A stretch of DNA of 64,000 bases from Polaribacter sp. HaHaR_3_91 (lineage in GTDB: Bacteria > Bacteroidota > Bacteroidia > Flavobacteriales > Flavobacteriaceae), in contig NZ_CP058986.1 in the NCBI RefSeq assembly GCF_019278525.1, positions 1,391,001-1,455,000 of the forward strand, in the 5' to 3' direction. The notes under the pieces are model-generated. The model saw only the letters and a program-made list of their open reading frames with translations, was not told the DNA's origin and did not search any database. Shown piece after piece: positions 18,991 to 27,966 of this stretch. How positions within the stretch are numbered: position 1 is the stretch's first letter; every line of letters starts with the position of its first letter. A program made the translations under genes and the position numbers.

Positions 18991-20769
18991 ATGAAAAAAT
19001 ATATCATTTATATAGCTGTGTTAGCTGTTGGTTTCCTTTTAGGTTGGATGTTTTTTGGAGGTAATACTACATCTACAGAGACAGTGCACAAACATAATGA
19101 AGCTACAGAAACAAATCAAATGTGGACTTGCTCCATGCATCCTCAAATTATGCAACCAGAGGCTGGAGACTGCCCTATTTGCGGAATGGATTTAATTCCT
19201 GCTGCAAGCAGTGAAGAAGGATTATTAGCAGATCAATTTAAGCTTTCTAAAAACGCGATGGCTTTGGCCAATATTCAAACATCAATAGTAGGAGAAAGTG
19301 TTTCTAATGAAAATTTAGGTTTTATTTTATCAGGAAAAATTACCGAGAATGAGGATGAAACAGCAACAATGCCTGCCCATTTTAACGGTAGAGTTGAAAA
19401 ACTGTTTGTAAATTCTTTAGGAGAACGTGTACATAAAGGACAAGCAGTTGCTCAAATTTATTCACCAGCATTAATTGCTGCACAGCAAGAATTAATTACA
19501 GCTTATAAATTAAAAGCATCGCAACCACAATTGTATAATGCCGTTAAAAACAAGTTTAAAAATTGGATGATCCATGGTAAGCAATTAGAGGAGGTAGAAC
19601 AAACCGGACAAGTAAAAAATAGCTTCACCATTTATTCGCATGTTTCTGGTGTAGTTACCGAAATCGCTATAAATGTAGGTTCTCATATTATGGACGGAAA
19701 ACCTATTTTTAAAGTATCAAATTTAAACAGCGTTTGGGCAAATTTTGATGTCTATGAAAATCAAATTAGTCAATTTAAAAAAGGGCAGAATATTGTGGTA
19801 ACCACTAAGGCATATTCTAATAAAGAATTTAAAGGCAAAGTAGATTTTATAGATCCTATTTTAGATAGTAAAACAAGAACGGTAAAATTAAGAGTCGTAT
19901 TAAATAATAAAAACGAGCTTTTTAAACCAGGCATGTTTGTAGAAGGTAAAATTAAAGCAGTTGATTCTTCTGATAAAGAAGAAGTATTAACCATACCTGC
20001 TTCGGCAATTTTATGGACAGGAAAACGCTCTGTTGTGTATCTAAAATCGAATGCAAATGAACCTGTTTTTCAAATCCAAGAAATTACATTAGGGAACCAA
20101 TTTGGAGATAATTATCAGGTTATGGAAGGTTTAAATAATGGAGATGAAATTGTAACCAACGGTACCTTTACAGTAGATGCTGCTGCTCAATTACAAGGCA
20201 AAAAATCGATGATGAATAAAAAAGGAGGCAAAGTAATGACGGGGCATGAAGGTCATTTAGGTATGAATAATAACTCTTCCGAGGTTAAAAAACCTTTAAA
20301 TAAAAATGAAAGAATAGAGGTCTCTAAGGAATTTAAAAACCAATTGCAGGTCGTTTTTAATGATTATATTAAAATAAAAAATGCGTTAGCAATAAATGAC
20401 ATTAAAGAACTTAAAAATCAATCTAAATTATTATTAAAAAATGTAACTAAAGTTGATATGAAGTTGTTAAATGATAAAAAAGCACACCAACATTGGATGT
20501 CATCAGAAAAAGAAATAAAAGCAATGGCTAATTTGATGTTAAATACTGCAGATATAACAATGCAAAGAACTTACTTTAAGCACTTATCATCTAATATGAT
20601 AAATATTTTAGAAGTTTTTGGCGTTAATAAAGAAGTATATCTTTTATTTTGCCCAATGTCTGATAATAATAAAGGTGCTTATTGGTTAAGTACAACAGAA
20701 AAAGTAGTAAACCCGTATTTTGGTGGTGCTATGTTAACTTGCGGAGACGTAAAACAAGTCATAAAATAA
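18991..20769 (+). CDS. CusB-like efflux adaptor with metal-binding and DUF3347 domains
   Basis: A 592-aa periplasmic adaptor joining pump and channel. A single N-terminal membrane helix (about residues 3-22) anchors it. A heavy-metal-binding domain follows at about 45-75 with TCSMHPQI and CPICGMDL. The membrane-fusion core (barrel-sandwich, hairpin, beta-barrel) runs to about residue 400. After a Met/His-rich linker (KVMTGHEGHLGMNN) comes a DUF3347 domain at about 440-590, with QHWMSSE, LLFCPMSDN and LTCGDV. Met, His and Cys residues at both ends suggest it delivers or senses the exported metal. Confidence 0.9.
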   Translation: MKKYIIYIAVLAVGFLLGWMFFGGNTTSTETVHKHNEATETNQMWTCSMHPQIMQPEAGDCPICGMDLIPAASSEEGLLADQFKLSKNAMALANIQTSIVGESVSNENLGFILSGKITENEDETATMPAHFNGRVEKLFVNSLGERVHKGQAVAQIYSPALIAAQQELITAYKLKASQPQLYNAVKNKFKNWMIHGKQLEEVEQTGQVKNSFTIYSHVSGVVTEIAINVGSHIMDGKPIFKVSNLNSVWANFDVYENQISQFKKGQNIVVTTKAYSNKEFKGKVDFIDPILDSKTRTVKLRVVLNNKNELFKPGMFVEGKIKAVDSSDKEEVLTIPASAILWTGKRSVVYLKSNANEPVFQIQEITLGNQFGDNYQVMEGLNNGDEIVTNGTFTVDAAAQLQGKKSMMNKKGGKVMTGHEGHLGMNNNSSEVKKPLNKNERIEVSKEFKNQLQVVFNDYIKIKNALAINDIKELKNQSKLLLKNVTKVDMKLLNDKKAHQHWMSSEKEIKAMANLMLNTADITMQRTYFKHLSSNMINILEVFGVNKEVYLLFCPMSDNNKGAYWLSTTEKVVNPYFGGAMLTCGDVKQVIK

Positions 20770-20793
20770 TAAAAACAATCAAATCTTTAAACA

Positions 20794-21225
20794 ATGAAAA
20801 AAGTAATTTTAAGTCTTGCTATAATAGCTACAATAAGTTTTACAAGTTGTAAAAATGAAGCCAAGCAAAATGTAGAAAAAACAACAATAAATAAAGGAAT
20901 TGCTAATGCTGATGTTTCTTTTGGAGTACGTGGAAACTGTGGTATGTGTAAACAAACTATAGAAAAAGCCGCAAACGCTCTTGATGGTGTTATAAATGCA
21001 AATTGGAATGTAAATAAAAAGAAAATTGATGTATCTTTTGATGATACAAAAACAGATGCTACTGCCATTCATAAAGCTATTGCAGCTTCTGGTTATGATA
21101 CAGAAAAAGAATCTGGAAGCGAAGACGCATACAAAGGTTTGCCTGCTTGTTGCAAGTATGATCACGAAATGGCTATGAATCAATCTGGAGAAGAAACAGC
21201 AGGTGGTCATACTAATCACAATTAA
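20794..21225 (+). CDS. Heavy-metal-associated (HMA) domain lipoprotein
   Basis: A 143-aa lipoprotein (lipobox SFTSC) with a ferredoxin-like HMA domain. The metal loop is GNCGMCKQTIE, the CxxC pair used to bind Cu(I) or Zn(II). The C-terminal tail has CCKYDHEM and GGHTNHN, more possible ligands. As last gene of the efflux operon it probably hands periplasmic copper to the adaptor or pump, as CusF does in E. coli with a different fold. That role is inferred. Confidence 0.85.
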   Translation: MKKVILSLAIIATISFTSCKNEAKQNVEKTTINKGIANADVSFGVRGNCGMCKQTIEKAANALDGVINANWNVNKKKIDVSFDDTKTDATAIHKAIAASGYDTEKESGSEDAYKGLPACCKYDHEMAMNQSGEETAGGHTNHN

Positions 21226-21250
21226 TCTAAAAGAGTACTTTTAGATTTTA
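21224..21250 (+). terminator. Terminator of the metal-efflux operon
   Basis: AATCTAAAAG (21224-21233) pairs with CTTTTAGATT (21238-21247) around a 4-base loop and runs into TT. The stem overlaps the stop codon of the HMA gene. Confidence 0.6.
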
Positions 21251-21317
21251 CTTCTAATATCGTCAGTTTTATATTAGATAAATTACACTCGCACTTTGCT
21301 GTGTAACTCAAAATTAC

Positions 21318-21348
21318 AGGATTAGACTTTTATCGTTTAATCCTGTTT
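21318..21348. terminator. Hairpin between convergent efflux and lut operons
   Basis: ACAGGATTA (21318-21326) pairs with TAATCCTGT (21340-21348), followed by TTT on the plus strand. A second weak stem, TTACAC/GTGTAA, lies at 21285-21308. It may back up termination in either direction. Confidence 0.4.
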
Positions 21349-21448
21349 TGATGTAATAAAGTAGAGCTAGTGTTTGTATATATTTAATTAGCTATTTTTA
21401 TTCAATAAACAGTTTTTTTTGCATGGGGAAGCCATTGTAAATTAAATT

Positions 21449-22039
21449 TTAATCTTTTAAAAATACAGTAAGGCTTAAGGCACCGTGGGCACCAATTACT
21501 AAAGATTGTTCTATATCTGCCGTTTTAGAAGGGCCTGCAATAAACACACCAAAATCGGCCTTTATGTTGGTTAATTTTTCATACGCTTGATGCATATATG
21601 GCACAATGTCTTTTTGTGAAATAACGAGCATTAAATGCTTTGTAATAAATGGTAATACACGCACAGGAATCTCTGAATCTGAGATCCAAATAGCACCATT
21701 TTCTGCAACGGCTAATTTACTTTCTAAAATTAAAATATCTAAATCTTCTAAATCATGTGGCTTCTGTAAGGTGGCTAATTTTATAGTGTTAAAAGAAGCG
21801 GTATCTGCTAAATTAGAATACTTTACTTTGGCATCTGTAAATGTTTTATCTATTTGCTCAATAATCTCTTGATTAGAGTTTACAGAAATAACGTTACCAC
21901 CAACGACTTCTACTTTTTTAGTAAATTCTTTAAGAAGATCTAAGCCTTCGTCAAAAAGAGAAATATTGATGTTTGGTAAATTGATAAGTGCCGGTTTATT
22001 GGCTTTAATTCGGTCTAATATTTGATTTCTGCTACTCAT
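21449..22039 (-). CDS. lutC: LutC-type LUD-domain protein
   Basis: A 196-aa protein of the LutC/YkgG family, part of the LutABC iron-sulfur L-lactate oxidation complex first described in Bacillus subtilis. It has SSRNQILDRIK at the start, VAENGAIWISDSE in the middle and FIAGPSKTADIEQSLVIGAHG near the end, all typical of the LUD fold. The lutB gene ends 3 bp upstream, so the two are co-transcribed. It is the last gene of the minus-strand lactate locus. Confidence 0.88.
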   Translation of the reverse strand: MSSRNQILDRIKANKPALINLPNINISLFDEGLDLLKEFTKKVEVVGGNVISVNSNQEIIEQIDKTFTDAKVKYSNLADTASFNTIKLATLQKPHDLEDLDILILESKLAVAENGAIWISDSEIPVRVLPFITKHLMLVISQKDIVPYMHQAYEKLTNIKADFGVFIAGPSKTADIEQSLVIGAHGALSLTVFLKD

Positions 22040-22042
22040 AAT

Positions 22043-23416
22043 TTAACTTTTTTTCTCGTTTTCTCTATCTTTAAACCATTGATCGAAACTTTTCTCTGGG
22101 CCCAAAGGTAAATCTCTGGTATGCCCCCAAACATTTGGTTTGGAGTTAATCATTGCTTTTGGTAAGTTTCTTAAAGACCAACGTGCAATTTTACCGACAG
22201 TTTCAAAACGATTAGGGTGTGCAAAAATATTTCCCATTGCCTTCATAGCTTGCTTTTTAACAAACGGTTGAGGTGTTTCTTTGGTGATTATTTGTCGCCA
22301 TTTATACAACTGCGAATGAATATCTATTTTTACAGGGCACACATCGGAACAAGAACCACATAAGGTGGATGCAAACGGAAGTGTACTGTGTTTTGTTAAA
22401 TCTTTTCCTGGTGATAAAATAGAACCAATTGGTCCTGGAATGGTAGCATCATAACTATGGCCGCCACTTCTTCTGTAAATAGGGCAGGTGTTCATACAAG
22501 CACCACAACGAATACAGTGTAAAGAGGCTCTAAAATCGGGTCTACTTAATTGTTCAGATCGTCCGTTGTCTACAATTACAATGTGCATTTTTGCACCTTT
22601 TCTTGGTTTTTTAAAGTGAGATGAATAGGTGGTTATTGGTTGTCCGGTTGCAGACCTTGCCAATAATCTTAAAAATACACCTAAGTGTTCTTGCTTTGGT
22701 ATTATTTTTTCTACACCCATACAAGCAATATGTACAGGAGCTAAATGTGCGCCCATATCAGCATTTCCCTCGTTGGTACAAACTACAAAGCCACCAGTTT
22801 CTGCAACAGCAAAGTTAACACCTGTAAGAGCTGCATCTGCTTGAATAAATTTGGTTCGTAAGTGTTTTCTTGCTTCACCAGTTAGGTATTGTGGGGCTCC
22901 ATCGCAAGGTTTTGTGCCTAAATGTTCTTGAAACAATTCATCTACTTCATGCCTGTTTTTATGTATGGCAGGCAATACAATATGACTTGGTGTTTCTTTT
23001 GCTAATTGTACTATGCGTTCTCCTAAATCGGTATCTATTACCTCAATTCCATCTGCCTCCAAAGTTGGATTTAAATGACATTCTTCGGTTAACATCGATT
23101 TACTTTTTACAATTTTTTTAGCATTATTGTCTTTAAGAATTTGAAGTACAATTTTATTGTGTTCTTCTGCATTTGCAGCCCAATGAACTTCTACACCGTT
23201 CTTTTTGGCATTTTCTTCGAACTGAATTAAATAGTTGTCCAAGTTGGACAGCATGTGAGCTTTAATTCCATGGCCTAGGTTTCTTAGTTCTTCCCAACCT
23301 TTTACATTATGAACAGATAGATCTCTTTTATGACGGACAAACCACAAGGCTTTGTCGTGCCAATCAACCCTTTTTTCATCTTTATTAAAAATACTTGCTA
23401 ATTTAGAATGACTCAT
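22043..23416 (-). CDS. lutB: LutB-type iron-sulfur protein (L-lactate utilisation)
   Basis: A 457-aa protein with an N-terminal LUD domain and a C-terminal ferredoxin region. Two 4Fe-4S motifs are visible: CIRCGACMNTCPIYR and CGSCSDVCPVKID. AETGGFVVCTNEGNADM and HIACMGVEKIIP mark the LutB/YkgF family. It works with LutA and LutC to oxidise L-lactate to pyruvate. The lutA gene lies 11 bp upstream and lutC 3 bp downstream. Confidence 0.93.
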   Translation of the reverse strand: MSHSKLASIFNKDEKRVDWHDKALWFVRHKRDLSVHNVKGWEELRNLGHGIKAHMLSNLDNYLIQFEENAKKNGVEVHWAANAEEHNKIVLQILKDNNAKKIVKSKSMLTEECHLNPTLEADGIEVIDTDLGERIVQLAKETPSHIVLPAIHKNRHEVDELFQEHLGTKPCDGAPQYLTGEARKHLRTKFIQADAALTGVNFAVAETGGFVVCTNEGNADMGAHLAPVHIACMGVEKIIPKQEHLGVFLRLLARSATGQPITTYSSHFKKPRKGAKMHIVIVDNGRSEQLSRPDFRASLHCIRCGACMNTCPIYRRSGGHSYDATIPGPIGSILSPGKDLTKHSTLPFASTLCGSCSDVCPVKIDIHSQLYKWRQIITKETPQPFVKKQAMKAMGNIFAHPNRFETVGKIARWSLRNLPKAMINSKPNVWGHTRDLPLGPEKSFDQWFKDRENEKKS

Positions 23417-23427
23417 TTTATAGTATT

Positions 23428-24165
23428 TTATAGGTTGCTATTTAAAATTTCTGCGATGTGCAAAACTTTTAAAGGTTGTTTGTTTCTATTAATTAATCCT
23501 TCTAAATGCATTAAGCAAGAAGTGTCTGTAGCAGTAATTACTTCTGCACCACTTTCTAAATGGTCTTTAATTTTGTCTTTTCCCATTTTAACAGAAACGG
23601 CCTCTTCTGTAACTGCAAAGGTGCCTCCAAAACCACAACATTCGTCGCTTCTTTTTAAGGTGACTAATTCTGCTCCTTTTACTTCTTGTAACAATTCTTC
23701 TATATAAGAATATTTTTTACCAACCACTTCCGAGCAAGAACCTAAACGCAAACCTCTTAATCCATGGCAACTTTTATGAACGCCAATTTTGTGAGAAAAA
23801 GTAGCACCTACGTCTTTAATTTTTAAGATATTTAAAATAAAATCGCACAATTCATATACATTGTCTCTTACTTTTGTAACTTCCGTTGTTTGAGGAATGA
23901 TATTGTAGTGTTTTTTTACATGATATGCACAACTTCCAGACGGAGTAACAATATAATCGAACTCTTTAAAATTGTCTACAAAGTTATTACATGCACCAAC
24001 AGATTCATATTCGTAACCTGAGTTTGCCATAGGTTGACCACAACAGGTTTGCCCTGACGGATATCCAACATCAACATTTAATTTTTCTAAAAGTTCTATA
24101 GTTGCAATTCCAACTTGTGGGTATAACTGATTAATGTAACAGGGGATAAATAGACCTACTTTCAT
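23428..24165 (-). CDS. lutA: LutA-type cysteine-rich (CCG domain) oxidoreductase
   Basis: A 245-aa protein with two cysteine-rich CCG domains. The first has CGQPMANSG and later SGSCAYHVK; the second has CHGLRGLRLG and DECCGFGGTF. These clusters bind unusual iron-sulfur centres in LutA, GlpC and heterodisulfide-reductase relatives. It is the first gene of the lutABC run, 253 bp below the AraC-type gene, so it probably has its own promoter. Confidence 0.92.
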   Translation of the reverse strand: MKVGLFIPCYINQLYPQVGIATIELLEKLNVDVGYPSGQTCCGQPMANSGYEYESVGACNNFVDNFKEFDYIVTPSGSCAYHVKKHYNIIPQTTEVTKVRDNVYELCDFILNILKIKDVGATFSHKIGVHKSCHGLRGLRLGSCSEVVGKKYSYIEELLQEVKGAELVTLKRSDECCGFGGTFAVTEEAVSVKMGKDKIKDHLESGAEVITATDTSCLMHLEGLINRNKQPLKVLHIAEILNSNL

Positions 24166-24311
24166 GTGGAAATGATATTAATATTTATAGATACAATAGT
24201 ACAAAAACTGATTATTGGAGTCTTCCTAAATTTTGACCATTAATGATACTTATTTTGCCTTATTATTTAGATTGATATCAGATAAAGCAAATAAAAGCAT
24301 AAATATTTAAG

Positions 24312-24339
24312 TTTTTATCTAGGATTAACTAGATAAAAA
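24312..24339. promoter_or_regulatory. Palindrome upstream of lutABC (possible operator)
   Basis: TTTTTATCTAG (24312-24322) and CTAGATAAAAA (24329-24339) form perfect 11-bp arms around GATTAA. Neither side has a terminator-type T-run beyond the stem. It sits about 150 bp upstream of the lutA start and 80 bp below the AraC-type gene. It could be a regulator-binding site or the end of the araC-like transcript. Confidence 0.45.
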
Positions 24340-24418
24340 GAGAGGGTTTTTCCTTTTAAATTTAATGTTTAACACTATATATTGTAAAAGCTAATGAAAT
24401 AACGTTAGCACTAATTAA

Positions 24419-25297
24419 TTACTGCCCGGAAATTTTGGATCTATACTTTTTTAAATAGTTAGAAGGAGTGGCATTCATCACTATTTTAAATTGACGATTA
24501 AAATTAGATATATTTTTAAAGCCAGATTCATAACAAATTCCGGCAATATTAAATTTGTCTTCCATTAACATTTTACAAGCGTATCCTATTCTTATTTCTG
24601 TAACGTATCTAGAGAACGTTTTTTTATTTATACGTTTAAAATAGCGACTAAAAGCAGCTGTATTCATGTTAGCAATAGAAGCAGCGGTTTCTAAATTAAT
24701 TTCTTTATTGAAGTTTTTAAATATGTAAGCTTGTACTTTATCTTGTATATCACTTTTAGTAGATTTAAAAGAATTAACAAACCCATCACTGGCTAATTTT
24801 TTTGTAGATGTGTGTTTTGCTAGTTTATCTAATATAATTAAAAATGAGATTGTTTTATTAAATCCTTCTAAATCAAGCATTTTTTTAATATCGGTGATAA
24901 GGCTAGTATCTACATTTAAGAACTTTATACCATACTTAGCTCTTTCAAAAAGGGCTAATATATGCTTCATTTCTGAAGCTTCAAAAAATGAATCTCCCAA
25001 ATAGTTTTGCTTAAAATGAATCGCAATAGCTTTTACTAATTTGGTGGCGTTTTGATTAAAATAATCATCACTATTCACCCACATGTGAGGTAGGTTTTTA
25101 CCAATTAGGATTACATCTCCAACATTAAACTTTTCAATACTATCACCAATGAAACAAGTACCTTCACTTTTTAAGATCACCACTAATTCGAATTCGGCAT
25201 GATAATGCCATATTTTTAAAAAATAAGGGTATTCATTTACTTTTGTAGTTAAAGAGCTATTACTAATACTGCTTCTATCTAAGCGGTGTAATTTCAT
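24419..25297 (-). CDS. AraC-family transcriptional regulator
   Basis: A 292-aa regulator. The N-terminal cupin-like ligand domain (about residues 20-110, with WHYHAEFELVVIL and KNLPHMW) is followed by a double helix-turn-helix at about 195-290. That domain has INLETAASIANMNTAAFSRYFK and ISNFNRQFKIVMNATPSNYLKKYR. It sits between the lactate dehydrogenase and lutABC on the same strand, so it is the obvious candidate to control one or both. The inducer may be a deoxysugar, lactaldehyde or lactate; sequence does not decide. Confidence 0.9.
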   Translation of the reverse strand: MKLHRLDRSSISNSSLTTKVNEYPYFLKIWHYHAEFELVVILKSEGTCFIGDSIEKFNVGDVILIGKNLPHMWVNSDDYFNQNATKLVKAIAIHFKQNYLGDSFFEASEMKHILALFERAKYGIKFLNVDTSLITDIKKMLDLEGFNKTISFLIILDKLAKHTSTKKLASDGFVNSFKSTKSDIQDKVQAYIFKNFNKEINLETAASIANMNTAAFSRYFKRINKKTFSRYVTEIRIGYACKMLMEDKFNIAGICYESGFKNISNFNRQFKIVMNATPSNYLKKYRSKISGQ

Positions 25298-25313
25298 GAA
25301 AAAAATATTTTGT

Positions 25314-25362
25314 ATAAAAAAACAGAAATTTAATACCCTAATAAAGGTACTAAATTTCTGTT
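25314..25362 (-). terminator. Terminator after the L-lactate dehydrogenase gene
   Basis: AACAGAAATTTA (25321-25332) pairs with TAAATTTCTGTT (25351-25362), with an inner ACC/GGT. On the minus strand the stem is followed by a run of seven T, so it ends the fucP-like/lactate dehydrogenase transcript before the AraC gene. Confidence 0.8.
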
Positions 25363-25415
25363 ATAATTAAAAAAATAAAATATTAGTATAAGAAAAATGT
25401 AGTCATTATTGTTTG

Positions 25416-26564
25416 CTATTTTATTAAATGGTTCGGCAAGTTTTTAACATGTTCGCAGCATAATTGCTCCATAACTTGCTGAAATTCTCGTTTCATTAAA
25501 GAAATGGTATGGTTACCACCTTCTTTTCCTAATGCACCAACACCATACATAAAACTACGTCCCATAAATGTAAATTCTGCTCCGTTAGCCATCGCTCTTG
25601 CAATATCTGGACCTCCACGCAGGCCTGAATCGACCATTATTTTTATTTCATTCTTAAACTTTTTAGCCAAATGCGTCATTGGTACAATAGAAGATTGACC
25701 AGCGTCTAGTTGCCTTCCTCCATGATTAGATACAATTAATCCATCTACACCTAAGTTAATGGCTTTTTGTGCATCCATTTCATTTACAACACCTTTTATG
25801 ACTAATTTACCTTTCCATTGGTCTCTTATAGAAGCAATTCGGTCTTCATTTAATCGACCTGAAAAAGTTACATCCATAAATTCACCTAATTTTTTTAAAT
25901 TTAATCCTTTAGGCATATACTTTTCCATGGTTTTAAAAGCAGGTTGTCCATGAATTAAAGTCTGTATAGCCCAATCTGGTTTTTTAAATACTTCAAGAAT
26001 ATTTTTTACACTCATAGATGGAGGCATTGCTAAGCCGTTTCTAACATCTCTTGGTCTATAACCAAATGTAGGTACATCTGCTAAAATAACTAAGACATCT
26101 GTTCCTGCATTTGCAGCTCTATCTAACAAATCTCTTTTAACACTTTCTTCTGCAGGATGGTATAATTGAAACCAAGATTTTCCTTCTGTTAATTCTGCTA
26201 CGCGCTCAATACTAGAAGTAGTAACAGTACTTAAGATAAAAGGAACATTATGATCAAAGGCTGCTTTTGCTAAAATTTCTGGAGAATTTGGCCACATTAG
26301 CCCTTGAAGTCCAACTGGTGAAATTCCAAAAGGGGCATCATATTCATGACCAAATAATTCTGTTTTTAAATTAGATTTATCAAACTTTGATAAATATTGA
26401 GGCATTAACTCTATTTTCTGAAGGTCAGTACGATTTTTATCTAAATTAATATCTTCGTTACATCCACCATCTAAATACTCAAAAGCAAATTTTGGCATTT
26501 TAACCATTGCTCTTTTTCTTAAATCTGTTACAGAAGGATATTTAGGGTTTATTTTTATTTCCAT
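25416..26564 (-). CDS. lldD: FMN-dependent L-lactate dehydrogenase / alpha-hydroxy-acid oxidase
   Basis: A 382-aa TIM-barrel flavoenzyme that oxidises L-2-hydroxy acids, most likely L-lactate, to the keto acid and passes electrons to quinone. Catalytic His281 and Arg284 are in SNHGGRQLD. The flavin phosphate site MVDSGLRGGPDIARAMANGA, cited in part, and the N-terminal FEYLDGG are intact. It starts 4 bp after the FucP-like transporter gene, so they are co-transcribed. With LutABC nearby the organism has two unrelated L-lactate-oxidising routes at one locus. Other 2-hydroxy acids remain possible substrates. Confidence 0.88.
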   Translation of the reverse strand: MEIKINPKYPSVTDLRKRAMVKMPKFAFEYLDGGCNEDINLDKNRTDLQKIELMPQYLSKFDKSNLKTELFGHEYDAPFGISPVGLQGLMWPNSPEILAKAAFDHNVPFILSTVTTSSIERVAELTEGKSWFQLYHPAEESVKRDLLDRAANAGTDVLVILADVPTFGYRPRDVRNGLAMPPSMSVKNILEVFKKPDWAIQTLIHGQPAFKTMEKYMPKGLNLKKLGEFMDVTFSGRLNEDRIASIRDQWKGKLVIKGVVNEMDAQKAINLGVDGLIVSNHGGRQLDAGQSSIVPMTHLAKKFKNEIKIMVDSGLRGGPDIARAMANGAEFTFMGRSFMYGVGALGKEGGNHTISLMKREFQQVMEQLCCEHVKNLPNHLIK

Positions 26565-26568
26565 TTTT

Positions 26569-27867
26569 TTATTTATAAATTTTCATTGTTCTGTATCCAT
26601 AAAGTGCTATAAAACAGAAACAGATAAAAGGTAAAATAAATGAAAAGTTGACTCCCGTAAATGGACCAATTTTTTCCATATCTATCATTGAACCTTGTAA
26701 TATTGGCATTAAAGCGCCACCTACAATTGCCATAACCAAACCTGCAGCTCCAAGAGCCGAATCCTCTTCACTTAATCCGTCTAAAGCAATTCCGTAAATT
26801 GTAGGGAACATTAAAGACATAAATGCTGAGGTTGCAACTAGCATATATAAACCAGCCATTCCTTCAATTAAAATAACTCCGGCAGTGGTAACCATTGCAC
26901 CAAGTGCGAAAATCATTAGTAGTTTTTTTGCGTTGATGTATTTCATCATAAAAGTACTTATAAACCTACTTCCTAAGAAAATAGACATGGCAACAATATT
27001 AAAGTTTTGCGCTGTAGATTTAGGGATTCCTAAGTTTCCGGCATACTGGATAATAAATGTCCAACACATAATTTGTGCTGCTACATAAAACATTTGTGCT
27101 AAAACACCTTCTTTGTATTTTCCGTTTTTAAACAATCTTTTAAAAGAATCTGCGGCACTAGAGTACGTTGCATTAGTGTTTCTTTTAGGCATTTTAGTAA
27201 CTGCAATTAAAACCAACATTGCTATTACAACAAAACCTAATATTACATATGGATTTCTAATAATAGCTAAATCGTGTGTTCTAATAATTGCTTTTTGAGC
27301 TTCATCTAGTGTACTAAAAATTAACTCACCTGCTTCATTTCTTTTATCAGAATCTAAAGCGACCAAAATAAATTTAGATGCTACAAACATTCCGAATAAA
27401 GACCCAATAGGATTAAAAGCTTGTGCTAAATTTAAACGTTGTGTAGCCGTTCTTTCATCACCCATAGAAAGGATATACGGATTTGCTGTGGTTTCTAAAA
27501 ACGCCAATCCGAATGTTAAAATATAAAGTGATCCTAAAAAGAAACCGAAGACTTCAAATTGCGCTGCCGGAAAAAATAATAAAGCTCCAATTGCGTATAA
27601 TGTTAATCCTAAAAGAATTCCTTTTTTATAGCTGTATTTTCTTACAAATAAAGCAGCAGGAATTGCCATTGTTGCGTACCCACCATAAAAGGCAAGTTGT
27701 ACTAAAGCAGCTTTTGCAGTAGATATTTCCATAACGGTACCAAACGCAGCAACCATGGGATTTGTAATATCATTGGCAAAACCCCAGAGTGAAAATAAAG
27801 AGGTAATGATGATGAAAGGAATTAAAACTTCCTTGGAAACTACGGGGATTTTTTTTGACTCAGCCAT
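26569..27867 (-). CDS. FucP-type sugar:proton symporter (MFS)
   Basis: A 432-aa, 12-helix major-facilitator protein of the FucP (L-fucose:H+) branch, with FLETTANPYILSMG in the middle, the diagnostic FucP-like motif, and WGFANDITNPMVAAF in the first helix. Lactaldehyde dehydrogenase lies upstream and lactate dehydrogenase 4 bp downstream. A 6-deoxyhexose such as L-fucose or L-rhamnose, which both give L-lactaldehyde, therefore fits well as substrate. Relatives also carry glucose/galactose, so the sugar is inferred. Confidence 0.85.
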   Translation of the reverse strand: MAESKKIPVVSKEVLIPFIIITSLFSLWGFANDITNPMVAAFGTVMEISTAKAALVQLAFYGGYATMAIPAALFVRKYSYKKGILLGLTLYAIGALLFFPAAQFEVFGFFLGSLYILTFGLAFLETTANPYILSMGDERTATQRLNLAQAFNPIGSLFGMFVASKFILVALDSDKRNEAGELIFSTLDEAQKAIIRTHDLAIIRNPYVILGFVVIAMLVLIAVTKMPKRNTNATYSSAADSFKRLFKNGKYKEGVLAQMFYVAAQIMCWTFIIQYAGNLGIPKSTAQNFNIVAMSIFLGSRFISTFMMKYINAKKLLMIFALGAMVTTAGVILIEGMAGLYMLVATSAFMSLMFPTIYGIALDGLSEEDSALGAAGLVMAIVGGALMPILQGSMIDMEKIGPFTGVNFSFILPFICFCFIALYGYRTMKIYK

Positions 27868-27890
27868 AAATAAAGTTTTGTTGTGTGTAT

Positions 27891-27950
27891 AAAAAAAGCA
27901 CTTTTAAAAGATCTATATTGGGGGGAGATCTTTAAATTAAAAGTGCTTTT
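27891..27950 (-). terminator. Long intercistronic hairpin between aldA-like and fucP-like genes
   Basis: Bases 27894-27914 pair with 27926-27950 with one small bulge (AAAAGCACTTTTA with TAAAAGTGCTTTT outside, AGATCT with AGATCT inside). The loop is C-rich on the minus strand and the stem is followed there by a T-run. It lies 24 bp before the transporter start, so it probably terminates or attenuates readthrough from the dehydrogenase gene. Confidence 0.75.
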
Positions 27951-27966
27951 GTAATATTATGAAATA

